A model generated the notes under the pieces. That model had not been told where the DNA came from, did no database searches, and saw nothing but the letters and a program-made list of their open reading frames with translations. The translations under genes and the position numbers were made by a program. Positions 55,353 through 64,000 of a DNA stretch of 64,000 nt are shown in pieces. The stretch comes from Burkholderiales bacterium (GTDB lineage Bacteria > Pseudomonadota > Gammaproteobacteria > Burkholderiales > Burkholderiaceae_C). The stretch spans positions 186,001 to 250,000 of the forward strand of contig JAGWTR010000003.1 of assembly GCA_028868855.1 (NCBI GenBank), written 5' to 3'. Within the stretch, counting starts at the first letter, position 1, and each line of letters starts with the position of its first letter.

Positions 55353-56621
55353 TCAAAGACCGGCCACGAATTCGCCGACCAGCTCTGAAAATGCGCCGGG
55401 CTGCTCGACTGCGCTGAGGTGCGCGCAACCTTCCAAGGTCACTAACTGGGCGCGGGGAATGTGGCGTGCCAGGGCGAGGGCCATGTCAACGGGGGTTCCC
55501 TCATCAAGGCTGCCGGCCACCACGAGGGTGGGCACGCGGATCTGACCGAGTCGTCCTGAGGTGTCTGCATCGCACAGCGCGGCGGCGCAGGCGGTGTAGC
55601 CCTCGGGGTCGGTGGCTTCCAGCAGGCGCTGGTGGCGGGCCACGGTGGCCGCCTGCTCCTGGCGGAAGGCCGGGCTGAAAAAGCGCGCCATGGTGGGGGT
55701 GCTGATGGCGCTCAGGCCATGTGATTCAACCGTGGCAATGCGCTGGCCAATGGCTTCGCGGCCCGCAGCAGGGTACGTGCTGGTCGTGTTGGCCAGCACC
55801 AGGGCTTTGACCTTCTCTGGGTGGCGGAGCGCCAGTTCCTGGCCAATCAGGCCGCCCATGGACAAGCCCACCCAGATCACCGGCTCGCCATCGGCGACCT
55901 CGTCAATCAGTCGGGCGGCATCGGCCGCCAGTTCGGCCAGCGTCAAGCCATCCGGGGGTATTTGCGAACGGCCATGACCGCGCGTGTCCGGACAGATCAC
56001 GCGACACGTGGTGGCCAGTTCGTTGGCCACCAGGTCCCACATCGAACCATCCTGGCCGAGCGCATGGCTGAGCACGAGGGTGTGCGCCGCCTCGCCATGG
56101 CGCGCTTCGCGCACCGTGGTGTGCAGCTTGGGTCGGGTGCTGGTGAACACGGAGCGCCCCACCCCCGGGTGCCAGGACTGGTCGGCGGGGTGGGCTGGCG
56201 GCGCCATGCCCAGTTCCTTCATGATTCCCAAGGCGCGGGCGAAACCCGTGTTGGCGGCCGGCACACCCGCGTAAATGGCAATTTGGATCAGGGCCTCGCG
56301 CACCTCGTCGAGGCTGAGCGGGTGCTCATTGCCTGGGGTGAGCGCGCCACGCAGGTGAATTTCGAATTCGTCCCAGCGCCCCAGCGCGCTGGTCACGGCC
56401 AGCACAATGATGCGGCGGGTTTTCCAGTCAAGACCGGGACGCCCCCACACACCATGCCAGGCGTAATCGGTGATGAAGTGCTGAAACTCGGCGTTGAAGG
56501 CATTGGCCTTGGCCACGGATTGGTCGACCCAGGCATCGCCCAGGGCGGCCCGGCGATTGCGCATGCCGCGCTCGAATGGATGGTCAAACGGGTGTTCAAG
56601 GGCGGAGGACATGGCGGGCAT
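55353..56621 (-). CDS. fused carboxymuconolactone decarboxylase-like + 3-oxoadipate enol-lactonase-like protein
   Basis: 422 residues. Residues about 10-140 are a CMD domain ('DYAWHGVWGRPGLDWKTRRI', 'EFEIHLRGALTPGNEHPLSLDEVREALIQIAIYAGVPAANTGF'), the PcaC form. Residues about 165-422 are an alpha/beta hydrolase like PcaD: 'GLSMGG' with Ser254, Asp in 'VVAGSLDEGTPV' and His in 'LEGCAHLSAVEQP'. In protocatechuate breakdown these catalyse two successive steps. The order CMD then hydrolase is the reverse of the PcaL fusions of actinobacteria. No other pca gene is nearby, so the real substrate may differ. Confidence 0.85.
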   Translation of the reverse strand: MPAMSSALEHPFDHPFERGMRNRRAALGDAWVDQSVAKANAFNAEFQHFITDYAWHGVWGRPGLDWKTRRIIVLAVTSALGRWDEFEIHLRGALTPGNEHPLSLDEVREALIQIAIYAGVPAANTGFARALGIMKELGMAPPAHPADQSWHPGVGRSVFTSTRPKLHTTVREARHGEAAHTLVLSHALGQDGSMWDLVANELATTCRVICPDTRGHGRSQIPPDGLTLAELAADAARLIDEVADGEPVIWVGLSMGGLIGQELALRHPEKVKALVLANTTSTYPAAGREAIGQRIATVESHGLSAISTPTMARFFSPAFRQEQAATVARHQRLLEATDPEGYTACAAALCDADTSGRLGQIRVPTLVVAGSLDEGTPVDMALALARHIPRAQLVTLEGCAHLSAVEQPGAFSELVGEFVAGL

Positions 56622-56735
56622 TTTTCAAAGTTCAACGCGGCTATTGTGCCGTGCATGGGCAATATTTTGCGTTAGATGAAAACCACTTTTCGGGTGGGCT
56701 CAGGCTGGCCGTCAAGCTCGTGTATGGTGCGGGCC

Positions 56736-57710
56736 ATGCCCGTCTCTGTCCATGGCCCACGTGCCCTTGTATCTTCGCTGCTGATCGCCGCCTTGGGGCT
56801 GGTCCTGGCGGGGTGCGCCACGCCACCCATGTCCGCCACGCCCGGTCGGCCTTCCGGTGGCCAGGACGGCCCGCCCTCGCAGACGCCGGCCAATCTGGCC
56901 GACACACCCGATCCTGAACCTCGCATTGAGCCCATCAAGCGGGGCGGCCCCAACAAGCGCTATTCCGTGCTGGGGCGCAGTTATGAGCCGGTTGCCTTCG
57001 ATGTGCCCTGGAAAGAGCGTGGCATCGCCTCCTGGTATGGGCAAAAGTTTCAGGGCCGTCGCACGGCCAGCGGTGAGTTGTTCAGCCTGTATGGCCTGAC
57101 GGCGGCGCACCCCACCTTGCCCATCCCCAGTTATGCCCGGGTGCGCCATGTGGCCACCGGCAAGGAGGTCATCGTGCGCGTCAATGATCGCGGGCCTTTT
57201 CATTCATCCCGGGTGATGGACCTGAGTTATGCCGCAGCGTTGAAACTGGGCATCGTCAATGCGGGCAGTGCCGAGGTCGAAGTCGAGCGCTTGACTTTCG
57301 AGGACATCCGCACGGGGGCTTGGCGCAAGCGCGTTCCGGGCGCAGTTGACGGGGCGGTGGACGACCCCATCATGGCCTTGGCGGCGGCCTCGAACTCGGG
57401 GGGGGTGCCAGCGTCGTCAACGGGCAGTCCCGACCCTGTGTCCGAATCAACCGGGCGGGCCTACACCTCGGCTGCGCAAGGCTACTGGGTACAGCTGGCG
57501 GCTTTCAGTCAGCGCGATGGGGTTGAAAAATTGCAGCAGCGGGTCACGGCGGAACTGGCGTCGCTGACGCCCTTGTTGGCGGTCTTCAAGGAGGCGGCCT
57601 TGTTCCGCCTGCAGGTGGGCCCTTACGAAAGCCATCAACAGGCGCAAAGCGTGGCCCAGGCGGTGCGCGAGGCCTTGGATTTGAACCCGATGGTGATTGA
57701 ACGACGCTGA
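56736..57710 (+). CDS. rlpA: septal-ring lytic transglycosylase RlpA family lipoprotein
   Basis: 324 residues from ATG 56736; an in-frame ATG at 56724 is possible. Lipobox LAGC puts the lipidated Cys at 27. The double-psi beta-barrel domain ('GIASWYGQKFQGRRTASGELFSLYGLTAAHPTLP' to 'VNDRGPFHSSRVMDLSYAAALKLG') is the RlpA catalytic core; the C-terminal SPOR domain ('YWVQLAAFSQRDGVEKLQQRV' ... 'RLQVGPYESHQQAQSV') binds denuded septal glycan. It cleaves glycan strands. Its stop overlaps the next start by 1 bp. Confidence 0.93.
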   Translation: MPVSVHGPRALVSSLLIAALGLVLAGCATPPMSATPGRPSGGQDGPPSQTPANLADTPDPEPRIEPIKRGGPNKRYSVLGRSYEPVAFDVPWKERGIASWYGQKFQGRRTASGELFSLYGLTAAHPTLPIPSYARVRHVATGKEVIVRVNDRGPFHSSRVMDLSYAAALKLGIVNAGSAEVEVERLTFEDIRTGAWRKRVPGAVDGAVDDPIMALAAASNSGGVPASSTGSPDPVSESTGRAYTSAAQGYWVQLAAFSQRDGVEKLQQRVTAELASLTPLLAVFKEAALFRLQVGPYESHQQAQSVAQAVREALDLNPMVIERR

Positions 57711-58567
57711 TGCCCTACCTTGGTCTGATTTTCAATGCCATGGTGTGGGGCTTGTCGTGGTGGCCCTTGCGCCAATTGCACGCTCTGGGGCTGCATCCCT
57801 TGTGGGCCACGGCGCTGTTTTTTTTGATCGGCTTGGTGCTGACCCTGGCCTGGCAGCCGTCGGCCTGGACGGATTTTCGACGTTGCCGAGCCCTTTGGGT
57901 TCTGGCGTTGGCGGCGGGGGCCACCAATACAGCGTTCAACTGGGCCGTGAGCATCGGTGAAGTCGTGCGCGTGGTGCTGCTGTTCTACCTGATGCCCTTG
58001 TGGGCCGTGCTGCTGGCCTGGCTGATGTTGGGTGAGCGTTTGACTTGGGCTGCGCTGGGCCGCGTGCTGCTGGCTTTGGCGGGGGCCTGGCTGGTGCTTC
58101 GCCCCGTCGATGCGGCGTGGCCGGTGTTCTCGGGGCTGCCTGATGTGCTGGCGGTGGGGGGCGGCTTCGGCTTTGCTCTGACCAATGTGTTGTTGCGCCA
58201 GCAGGCGCATCGCAGTGCCTCGGCGCGCAGTCTGGCCATGTTTCTGGGCGCCGCATTGCTGCCGGGGGTGCTGGCTTATGGCCTGGCTGCTCAAGGGATC
58301 ATCCCGTCGTGGCCGGCCTGGGATGTGCGTTGGGTACTGGGCGCCGCGGCGTTGGGCTTGACGGTGGTGGCCGCCAACGTGGCGCTGCAATACAGCGCGG
58401 CGCGCCTGCCGGTGCAGATCAGCTCGGTCGTGATGCTGACCGAGATTCTGTTTGCGGCGGGCTCGGCCGTCTGGCTGGCCGGAGAAATGCTGACGCCCAC
58501 GCTGTTGATTGGCGGGGCGTTGATTTCGCTGGCGGCCCTGCTGACTGCCCGCGAAGGCGTGAGCTAG
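57710..58567 (+). CDS. EamA-family (DMT) transporter
   Basis: 285 residues with ten hydrophobic helices in two EamA halves ('[12 protein letters not shown]', '[22 protein letters not shown]' and '[22 protein letters not shown]'). These export amino acids or metabolites. It shares its first base with the rlpA stop codon and overlaps hemE by 4 bp at the convergent end. Confidence 0.9.
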   Translation: MPYLGLIFNAMVWGLSWWPLRQLHALGLHPLWATALFFLIGLVLTLAWQPSAWTDFRRCRALWVLALAAGATNTAFNWAVSIGEVVRVVLLFYLMPLWAVLLAWLMLGERLTWAALGRVLLALAGAWLVLRPVDAAWPVFSGLPDVLAVGGGFGFALTNVLLRQQAHRSASARSLAMFLGAALLPGVLAYGLAAQGIIPSWPAWDVRWVLGAAALGLTVVAANVALQYSAARLPVQISSVVMLTEILFAAGSAVWLAGEMLTPTLLIGGALISLAALLTAREGVS

Positions 58568-59673
58568 CCTTGACGCTGTCGGCGTGAATACTCATGCACG
58601 GTGTCGACCAGGGTCGTGACGTGCTCGGGCGGCGTGAACTGGCTGATGCCATGCCCCAGGTTGAAGACATGGCCGCTGTGCGCGCCGGGGATGCCAAAGC
58701 TGTCTAGCGTCTTGATCACTTCAGCGCGAATTTGCTCGGGCTGCGCAAACAGCACGTTCGGGTCCAGGTTGCCTTGCAACGCCACGCGCTCGCCCACGCG
58801 GGCGCGGGCCTGGCCGAGGTTCACCGTCCAGTCCAGGCCGACCACATCGCAGCCGCTGTCGGCGATCTCGTCCAGCCACAAACCACCGCCCTTGGTGAAG
58901 ACGATGTGCGGGATGCGGTAACCGTCGTGCTCCTTCTTGAGTTGCGCCAGCACGCGCCGGGTGTAGGCTAGGCTGAATTCCTGGAAGGCGCCATCGGCCA
59001 GCACGCCGCCCCAGGAGTCAAAAATCATCACGGCCTGTGCGCCCGCTTCGATCTGGGTGTTGAGGTAGAGCGCCACCGAGTCGGCGTTCACCGCCAGGAT
59101 GCGGTGCATCAAGTCGGGGCGTTGGTACATCATGGTCTTGACCAGGCGATAGTCGTCTGAGCCGCCGCCTTCGACCATGTAGCAGGCCAGCGTCCATGGG
59201 CTGCCTGAAAACCCGATCAGGGGCACGCGTCCGACGCCTTGCGCATCGCTCAAGGCTCGGCGGATGGTGCTCACCGCGTCGAAGACATAGCGCAGCTTGT
59301 CCATGTCCGGCACGGCCAGTTTGGCCACGGCGGCTTCGTCGCGCACGGGGTGGGCAAAGCGTGGGCCTTCGCCCGTCGCAAAACTCAGCCCCAGTCCCAT
59401 GGCGTCGGGCACGGTCAAGATGTCGCTGAACAGAATGGCGGCATCCAGGGCATAGCGCTCCAGCGGTTGCAGGGTCACCTCGCAGGCGGCCTCGGGATTG
59501 GTGGCCAGGCCCATGAAGCTGCCCGCCTTGTCGCGCGTGGCGCGGTACTCGGGCAGATAGCGACCGGCCTGCCGCATCAGCCACACGGGCGTGTGCTCGG
59601 TGGGCAGGCGCAGGCAGGCGCGCAAAAAGGTGTCGTTGGTCAGCGGAGGAAGGGAGGGGGCTACAGTGCTCAT
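58564..59673 (-). CDS. hemE: uroporphyrinogen decarboxylase
   Basis: 369 residues. HemE signatures '[16 protein letters not shown]' near 30-45 and '[16 protein letters not shown]' near 155-170; the active-site Asp lies in '[15 protein letters not shown]'. It makes coproporphyrinogen III in heme synthesis. The ATG at 59673 was chosen by family length; reading continues open to 60363 without pattern. Confidence 0.96.
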   Translation of the reverse strand: MSTVAPSLPPLTNDTFLRACLRLPTEHTPVWLMRQAGRYLPEYRATRDKAGSFMGLATNPEAACEVTLQPLERYALDAAILFSDILTVPDAMGLGLSFATGEGPRFAHPVRDEAAVAKLAVPDMDKLRYVFDAVSTIRRALSDAQGVGRVPLIGFSGSPWTLACYMVEGGGSDDYRLVKTMMYQRPDLMHRILAVNADSVALYLNTQIEAGAQAVMIFDSWGGVLADGAFQEFSLAYTRRVLAQLKKEHDGYRIPHIVFTKGGGLWLDEIADSGCDVVGLDWTVNLGQARARVGERVALQGNLDPNVLFAQPEQIRAEVIKTLDSFGIPGAHSGHVFNLGHGISQFTPPEHVTTLVDTVHEYSRRQRQG

Positions 59674-59724
59674 GCAGGGATTGTAGGCAGGTGCGCGCTC
59701 CAGCCTTTCTGGCACCATCAAGCC

Positions 59725-61089
59725 ATGCCTGAAGTTGTCGATGCCCTCATCCCCCTGAACCGCTCCGAGCACGGCTACGCCGCCATTGATGGCTTGGCCG
59801 GAACCATGATCCAGCCCTACCTGCTGCGCTTCAATGTGCCCATCGCGGTGGCCGAGATGCGCCAGGCCTTGCGCGAACTGCTCAGCGCCTGTCCCCGGCT
59901 GCGCGGGGTGCTGGACCCGGGCCTGCACCTTTACCGACTGCGCATCCTGCCCGACGACACGGTGGTCGATCAGCTGTTCGACGTGGCCTTTCGGGTCGAG
60001 GCGCACCTCGATGCCGACGACCCGGCGCAGATGGAGTCCTATCACGGGCAAATGCTCAACGAGCCCATGCCATTGGAGCGTGGCCTGGGTGCGCGGTGGC
60101 GTTTTGTGCCGCACCCCACCCAGCCGGTGCTGTTTTTTGGTGTGCACCACATGCTGCTCGACGGCAAGTCCATCTACCAATTGCTGGGCGACCTGATCAA
60201 AAGGCTCAATGGCCATCCCATCCCGCAGCAGCCGCTGGAGCCCCTGTCCATGCTGGGCTCGATTGCGCCGCATCACTGGTGGCAGTGGCCGGTGCAGGTG
60301 TGGCGCTCGCGTCGCCACAAGGTGGCCGAAGCGCGTCGTCTGGCGGCCTTGCACATCCAGCAAGTGCCGACGCGGGTCGCCTCGAATTTTTCAAGCAACG
60401 CGATCCGGCATCACGTCGTGCCGCTGGGCACGGCAGACATGCGGCAGGCCGCGCGGAAATTGGGGGTATCGCTCAACACCTTCCTGATCTCGGCCCTGTC
60501 GCAGTCGTTTCTGGACCTCGCGCCGAGCGATCCGCAGGCCGCCGCCGTCATTCGCATTTCGGTCGACTTGCGCAAGTACTACCCGGCCAAGGAAGGGCGC
60601 GGCCCTTTGCTGGGCAACCACGTTGGCGCCTTCCTGGTCATCGAGCAAGGGTCGGCCAAGTCGGTGGCCGATCGTGTGCGCTCGGTGGATGCGCAGATCA
60701 AGGCTGGCCAAGAGCGCTACGCACGCCGTGAGATGTGCTGGACCTATCTCTTCGATGAACTGCTGCCGTTGGCGGGTCGAACGCTGATCGGCCATGTGGC
60801 TCGCCAGTTGCAGCGCAAGGATCGCTTTCCCCGCATCAGTTGCCACGCCACCAGCGTGGGTGATGCGAGCGCCCTGAACCCGCCAGACGCCACGATCCGA
60901 CTCGTTCAGATCATCCCGGCGGTACCCAGCATTTCGCTGCTGCCGGTGGTGGCTGAACTCGATGGGCGGTTGTACATCCCGATGAGCTGGCAACGCGCCC
61001 ACACCACGGTGGATGAGGTCGATGCCTACCTGAGCCGACTGGATGCCACCATCGCGCGACTGGTCGATGAGGCCAAGGCGGCGACCTAG
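59725..61089 (+). CDS. condensation-type acyltransferase (PapA/WES-like)
   Basis: 454 residues. The acyltransferase motif HHxxxDG is intact as HHMLLDG at 141-147. The N-terminal '[15 protein letters not shown]' and the second half ('[27 protein letters not shown]') fit the chloramphenicol-acetyltransferase-like fold of condensation and polyketide-associated acyltransferases. It would join an acyl-CoA or carrier-bound acyl group to an alcohol or amine. It stops 1 bp before the convergent GNAT gene end. Confidence 0.8.
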   Translation: MPEVVDALIPLNRSEHGYAAIDGLAGTMIQPYLLRFNVPIAVAEMRQALRELLSACPRLRGVLDPGLHLYRLRILPDDTVVDQLFDVAFRVEAHLDADDPAQMESYHGQMLNEPMPLERGLGARWRFVPHPTQPVLFFGVHHMLLDGKSIYQLLGDLIKRLNGHPIPQQPLEPLSMLGSIAPHHWWQWPVQVWRSRRHKVAEARRLAALHIQQVPTRVASNFSSNAIRHHVVPLGTADMRQAARKLGVSLNTFLISALSQSFLDLAPSDPQAAAVIRISVDLRKYYPAKEGRGPLLGNHVGAFLVIEQGSAKSVADRVRSVDAQIKAGQERYARREMCWTYLFDELLPLAGRTLIGHVARQLQRKDRFPRISCHATSVGDASALNPPDATIRLVQIIPAVPSISLLPVVAELDGRLYIPMSWQRAHTTVDEVDAYLSRLDATIARLVDEAKAAT

Positions 61090-61090
61090 G

Positions 61091-62188
61091 TCACAGGCGG
61101 GCGAGCTCGGCGTACAAAGGACGGTCGTCGATGCTCGGGCGCGGATCCTCGCCATAGCTGAGCCAGAAGTTGCTGGAGAACAGCTTTTGACGCTTGTAGC
61201 CGCGGGGCACGTTTTCCAGGGGATCGCCATGCGTCACCGCGCAGGCCAGGGCGTCGTACTTCTGACCCTGATGGGCCATGATCCAGTCGATCAACGCCCG
61301 ATAAACGGCAGGATCGTCGTTGGCGATCAGCGTGGTGTGCAGCGTCAGGTAGTTCAGCATGCCCCCAACGGCGGGCAGCTTGAAACCGCCGACCAGCGCC
61401 ACATACAGGTTGTACACCGGGCGCAACGCCGCTAGCCATGGCTTGAAGCCCATGATGCGGGTCTGCTTGTACGCCTTCTGGTCCCAGCCGCCCAGGATGC
61501 CGATGATCTGTCCGTTGCGCAGTGCCAGCGCGTAGTCGCCAATCGACAGCCCCGCGTAATACGGGTCGCCGGCCATCATCCTGGCGAAGTCGTACACCGG
61601 ATAGCCATTGCGACGCGGCGCTTCCACATCAAAGAAGGCCTGCATCGCCGCCACATCGGCTGCTGAGGCCTGGCGAATCTGCACGCCCTCGGGGATGCGC
61701 GGAGTGCTCTTGCGCACGAAGATGAAGCTGGTTTCGATGGTGTGGCTGATCCAGTAGCGAAACAGCACGCCCTCGGCGGTTTTGGCGGCCGCATCCAATG
61801 GGGCGGTATTCTCCTTCAGCACAATGCCCTGCAGCAAGTCCTCGGTCGTGCGGAAGGCCTTCTGCGCATGAATGAGGCTGGAGGCAATGCCCAGGCGGCG
61901 ATAGCTCGGGTCCACGCGCGTATCCCCCGAGTAGTACACACGGCGTTTTTTGCCGCTGATGAACAGATCGCGCCCCGAAATCACCGTCAGACCGGCCAGC
62001 ACATCGGGACGCTCTGAGTCGTCCGCCACGGTCATGATGAACTCGTCACCGATGACCTTGGATCCCACAAAGAAATTCGGGGCACGCTGAAAGCACATCT
62101 GCGCCAGGCCCGGCATGGTGATCTTGGCCACCAGGTCTTGAATTTTGGGGTTGTCGGCTTCGGTGCCGAGTCGCACGGTGATGGCCAT
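61091..62188 (-). CDS. GNAT-like protein, double-domain
   Basis: 365 residues. The N-terminal half has a GNAT acetyl-CoA motif ('VYYSGDTRVDPSYRRLGIASSLIHAQKAF', R-R-x-G-I/A) near 83-112; a second, weaker GNAT-like unit ('RQASAADVAAMQAFFD', 'YALALRNGQIIGILGGWDQ') starts near 172. It may acylate an amine. It overlaps no gene but ends 2 bp before the GH3 gene's last base, so both are one operon. The specific function is unknown. Confidence 0.65.
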   Translation of the reverse strand: MAITVRLGTEADNPKIQDLVAKITMPGLAQMCFQRAPNFFVGSKVIGDEFIMTVADDSERPDVLAGLTVISGRDLFISGKKRRVYYSGDTRVDPSYRRLGIASSLIHAQKAFRTTEDLLQGIVLKENTAPLDAAAKTAEGVLFRYWISHTIETSFIFVRKSTPRIPEGVQIRQASAADVAAMQAFFDVEAPRRNGYPVYDFARMMAGDPYYAGLSIGDYALALRNGQIIGILGGWDQKAYKQTRIMGFKPWLAALRPVYNLYVALVGGFKLPAVGGMLNYLTLHTTLIANDDPAVYRALIDWIMAHQGQKYDALACAVTHGDPLENVPRGYKRQKLFSSNFWLSYGEDPRPSIDDRPLYAELARL

Positions 62189-62190
62189 GG

Positions 62191-63867
62191 TCAGAAGGTG
62201 TGGTTAAGGGGGTGTCGGTGACCGGGTGAGTCGCCCGGCGCTGGTGCATCCAGCACGTTTCGCAACACGGCGGGCACCTCGCCGCGCCAATGACGCAGCG
62301 GCTCGATCTTGATGTTGCCCTCGATCATGCCGCGCAGACGGCATTGGTCAAGGTAGATGTCGCGCATGCGCGGCAGCGCCACACATGCTGCCGGCTGCAA
62401 CTGTCCGAGCTCACGCGCCAGCTTGTAATGGAAGTTGCCTTGCAAAGCATTTTCAACCTGGCTGGCCAGCGACTGCTGCAAAGCCTGCGGGTCGATGTGG
62501 TGGCCGCACTCCACCAGCAACACATAACCAGGGGCCATGCGTGTGCTGTGGTCCAGGGCCAGCAAGGTCACCGGCAGGGCCTCATCCAGGCGCAAACCAT
62601 CCTGCACCTGTTGTGCTGTGGTGGCGCTGATCTTTTCGCCCACCAGGTCGACGCCGTCGTTGCGGCCCAGGAAGGTGAAGCTCGGCACCTGGCCCAGGAA
62701 GCCATCGACACGCAGGACATCGCTCATCTTGTAGCGCGCAAAGCCGCTGCCGGTGGTCATGATGGGGATGAGATCCTGGCCCGCGCGGACTTGCCAAGGC
62801 GCCAGCACCCGGCCATCCTGGGCGTCTTCGAATTCATAGACATGGCTCAGGTACGCGAGCGGGTACTGGCCCTGGAAAGGGAAGGTCACCACGCCCTCCG
62901 TGGCCCACAAGCCCTTGCCCTGAAAGCCAGCATGGGGCAACAGTGCTTTGAGCTTGTTCGCCCAGGGTGCTGCCGCCGCCGTGTCCCACGCGCTCAGCAC
63001 GGCCAGTTGTGGCCACAGCTGCGCGAAGAAGTTGGCGTTCATCTGACCGTTCCAGTCGCGCAGCAGGCGTGCCGCCCGCGCCGATTGGGGGCAAGGTAGT
63101 CCGGCCATGTGGCGGGTGCGGGCGCCCCACTGGCCACGCACCAGGACGGCGGCCAATTCTTCGCGCCACACGGACATCTGCTCCAGCAGACCCAGACCGA
63201 AGGTGGGGCTCCACACTGAAATGAAGCCCAGTGCAGGATCCGCCACCAGATAGGCCAACGTGGCAAACAGCGAATCGTCCGACGTTTCGGCCAAGGCAAT
63301 GTCTTGCGGCGCCGCCTGGGTCAGGTGGGCCAACAGGCGCTTGCCCCAGGACAACATCTTCATGTCGTCATTGATGTCGCCGGCGGTTTGGCTGCGCATG
63401 TCGGTGGGAATCCACGACAGCGACCAGTAATGCGTCCCCGTGGCCTGTCCGGGATACTGCCGGTATAGGTCCCCCACCCAAGCGGTGATCACCTGGTCCA
63501 GCTCATCGAGGAACATCTTGGTGTAGGGGATCCACTTCACGGCCGAGGTTGATCCGCTGGTGGGTTGGTAGCGCATCACCGGCGAGTCGATCAGCAGATT
63601 TTGTTTGCGCTCACGCTGCGCAAGCAACAACTCGGCGTAATCGTTGTAGGTCGTGACCGGCAGCTGGCGGGCAAACTCTTCCCAGGACCAATCCGCGCGG
63701 AGGCCCCGGCGCTGCCCCTGCGGCGCGCGCGATGCGGCAAGCAGCCAACGCGACAACCGTGCGCGCTGGATGGACTCCAGCTCGCCCAGGTGCCTTTCAA
63801 AACGACGTCGCCCCGGGGCGACCAGCAGTTTGAGTAGTTGGTGTCCTAAGCTTGTGCCTGCCCCCAT
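62191..63867 (-). CDS. GH3-family acyl-adenylate/amide synthetase
   Basis: 558 residues. The ATP-binding motif 'QPTSGSTSAVKWIPYT' (TSGSTSA at 103-109) and 'LPHAGFQGKGLWATEGVVTFPF', 'FTFLGRNDGVDLVGEKISA' fit the GH3 (auxin-responsive promoter) family of the ANL superfamily. Plant members join acids to amino acids; bacterial members have few assigned substrates. No signal peptide, so cytoplasmic. It forms an operon with the GNAT-like gene and, upstream, the unknown gene at the right edge. Confidence 0.88.
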   Translation of the reverse strand: MGAGTSLGHQLLKLLVAPGRRRFERHLGELESIQRARLSRWLLAASRAPQGQRRGLRADWSWEEFARQLPVTTYNDYAELLLAQRERKQNLLIDSPVMRYQPTSGSTSAVKWIPYTKMFLDELDQVITAWVGDLYRQYPGQATGTHYWSLSWIPTDMRSQTAGDINDDMKMLSWGKRLLAHLTQAAPQDIALAETSDDSLFATLAYLVADPALGFISVWSPTFGLGLLEQMSVWREELAAVLVRGQWGARTRHMAGLPCPQSARAARLLRDWNGQMNANFFAQLWPQLAVLSAWDTAAAAPWANKLKALLPHAGFQGKGLWATEGVVTFPFQGQYPLAYLSHVYEFEDAQDGRVLAPWQVRAGQDLIPIMTTGSGFARYKMSDVLRVDGFLGQVPSFTFLGRNDGVDLVGEKISATTAQQVQDGLRLDEALPVTLLALDHSTRMAPGYVLLVECGHHIDPQALQQSLASQVENALQGNFHYKLARELGQLQPAACVALPRMRDIYLDQCRLRGMIEGNIKIEPLRHWRGEVPAVLRNVLDAPAPGDSPGHRHPLNHTF

Positions 63868-63869
63868 GG

Positions 63870-64000
63870 TTAGGAGACCTTGGAGCGCTCGATGTCCTCA
63901 GCGACATCGAGGTCCAGCCATTTTTTGGGGGCGCTCACGTGGGCCGCTTGGCGCCTGGACAGATCCAACCCTTCTGGGTGGTGCGTGCCCAGCACATGCT
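63870..64000 (-). CDS. C-terminal end of an unidentified gene (partial)
   Basis: Stop TAA at 63870-63872; 42 codons are readable to the right edge, starting HVLGTHHPEG and ending 'DVAEDIERSKVS'. The upstream part lies outside the window. Its stop is 2 bp before the GH3 start, so it is the first known member of that operon. I do not recognise the family from this tail. Confidence 0.55.
   Translation of the reverse strand, partial: HVLGTHHPEGLDLSRRQAAHVSAPKKWLDLDVAEDIERSKVS

Overview
The window is high-GC DNA with densely packed genes. The gene set points to a betaproteobacterium of the order Burkholderiales, most likely Comamonadaceae-like. Signs of this are gatCAB placed divergently from mreBCD-mrdA-rodA, xth next to pyrE, a Coq7 ubiquinone hydroxylase, a PEP-CTERM protein, DUF4124 and YaeQ proteins, and short spacer repeats with a 'TCCGCTTCTGGCCGA' core. 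This placement is an inference from gene content, not a database match. No rRNA, tRNA, complete insertion sequence or CRISPR array was seen.

Layout. 1-3.6 kb (minus): truncated PAS/GAF sensor, YaeQ, a monoacylglycerol-lipase-like hydrolase and a hydroxypyruvate-isomerase-like TIM barrel. 3.7-7.0 kb (plus): a compact outer-membrane protein / periplasmic phosphate-binding-like protein / GGDEF diguanylate cyclase module. 7.0-15.1 kb: carbonic anhydrase, a methyltransferase paired with a membrane protein, trhO, a pseudouridine synthase, an outer-membrane transporter-like protein, an AmpG-like permease, an M48 protease and a metallo-beta-lactamase-fold hydrolase. 15.1-18.5 kb: a gene-poor, AT-richer accessory patch with a four-repeat zinc-ribbon protein ending in a GIY-YIG-like domain, a 30-bp palindrome, spacer repeats and a Gre-like factor. 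18.5-24.6 kb: MFS exporter, M20 amidohydrolase, TRIC channel, an esterase with an unknown C-terminal domain, and a FUSC protein. 24.7-35.2 kb: a carotenoid-isomerase-like flavoprotein, thioesterase, cupin, LysR regulator divergent from TerC and a Bax-inhibitor-1 protein, an orphan histidine kinase, an SbmA/YddA-like ABC transporter and a secreted beta-helix protein. 35.3-39.0 kb: a TetR-controlled DevBCA/MacAB-like export operon with a clear operator. 39.1-51.6 kb: core genes xth, pyrE, gatCAB, mreBCD, mrdA, rodA and coq7. 51.6-59.7 kb: OsmC protein, a candidate small RNA with its own promoter and terminator, a Rep/UvrD helicase, a PEP-CTERM protein, a CMD/enol-lactonase fusion, rlpA, an EamA transporter and hemE. 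59.7-64 kb: a condensation-type acyltransferase facing a GNAT / GH3 / unknown operon that runs off the right edge.

Functional links. MreBCD, PBP2 and RodA form the elongasome; RlpA and the AmpG-like permease add cell-wall remodelling and recycling. GatCAB makes Gln-tRNA(Gln)/Asn-tRNA(Asn). TrhO and the RluA-family enzyme, co-directional and touching, suggest a joint RNA-modification unit. The least explained stretches are the 15.1-18.5 kb patch, the orphan small-RNA/microORF at 52.1 kb, the sensor module at 3.7-7.0 kb and the GH3 cluster at the right end.
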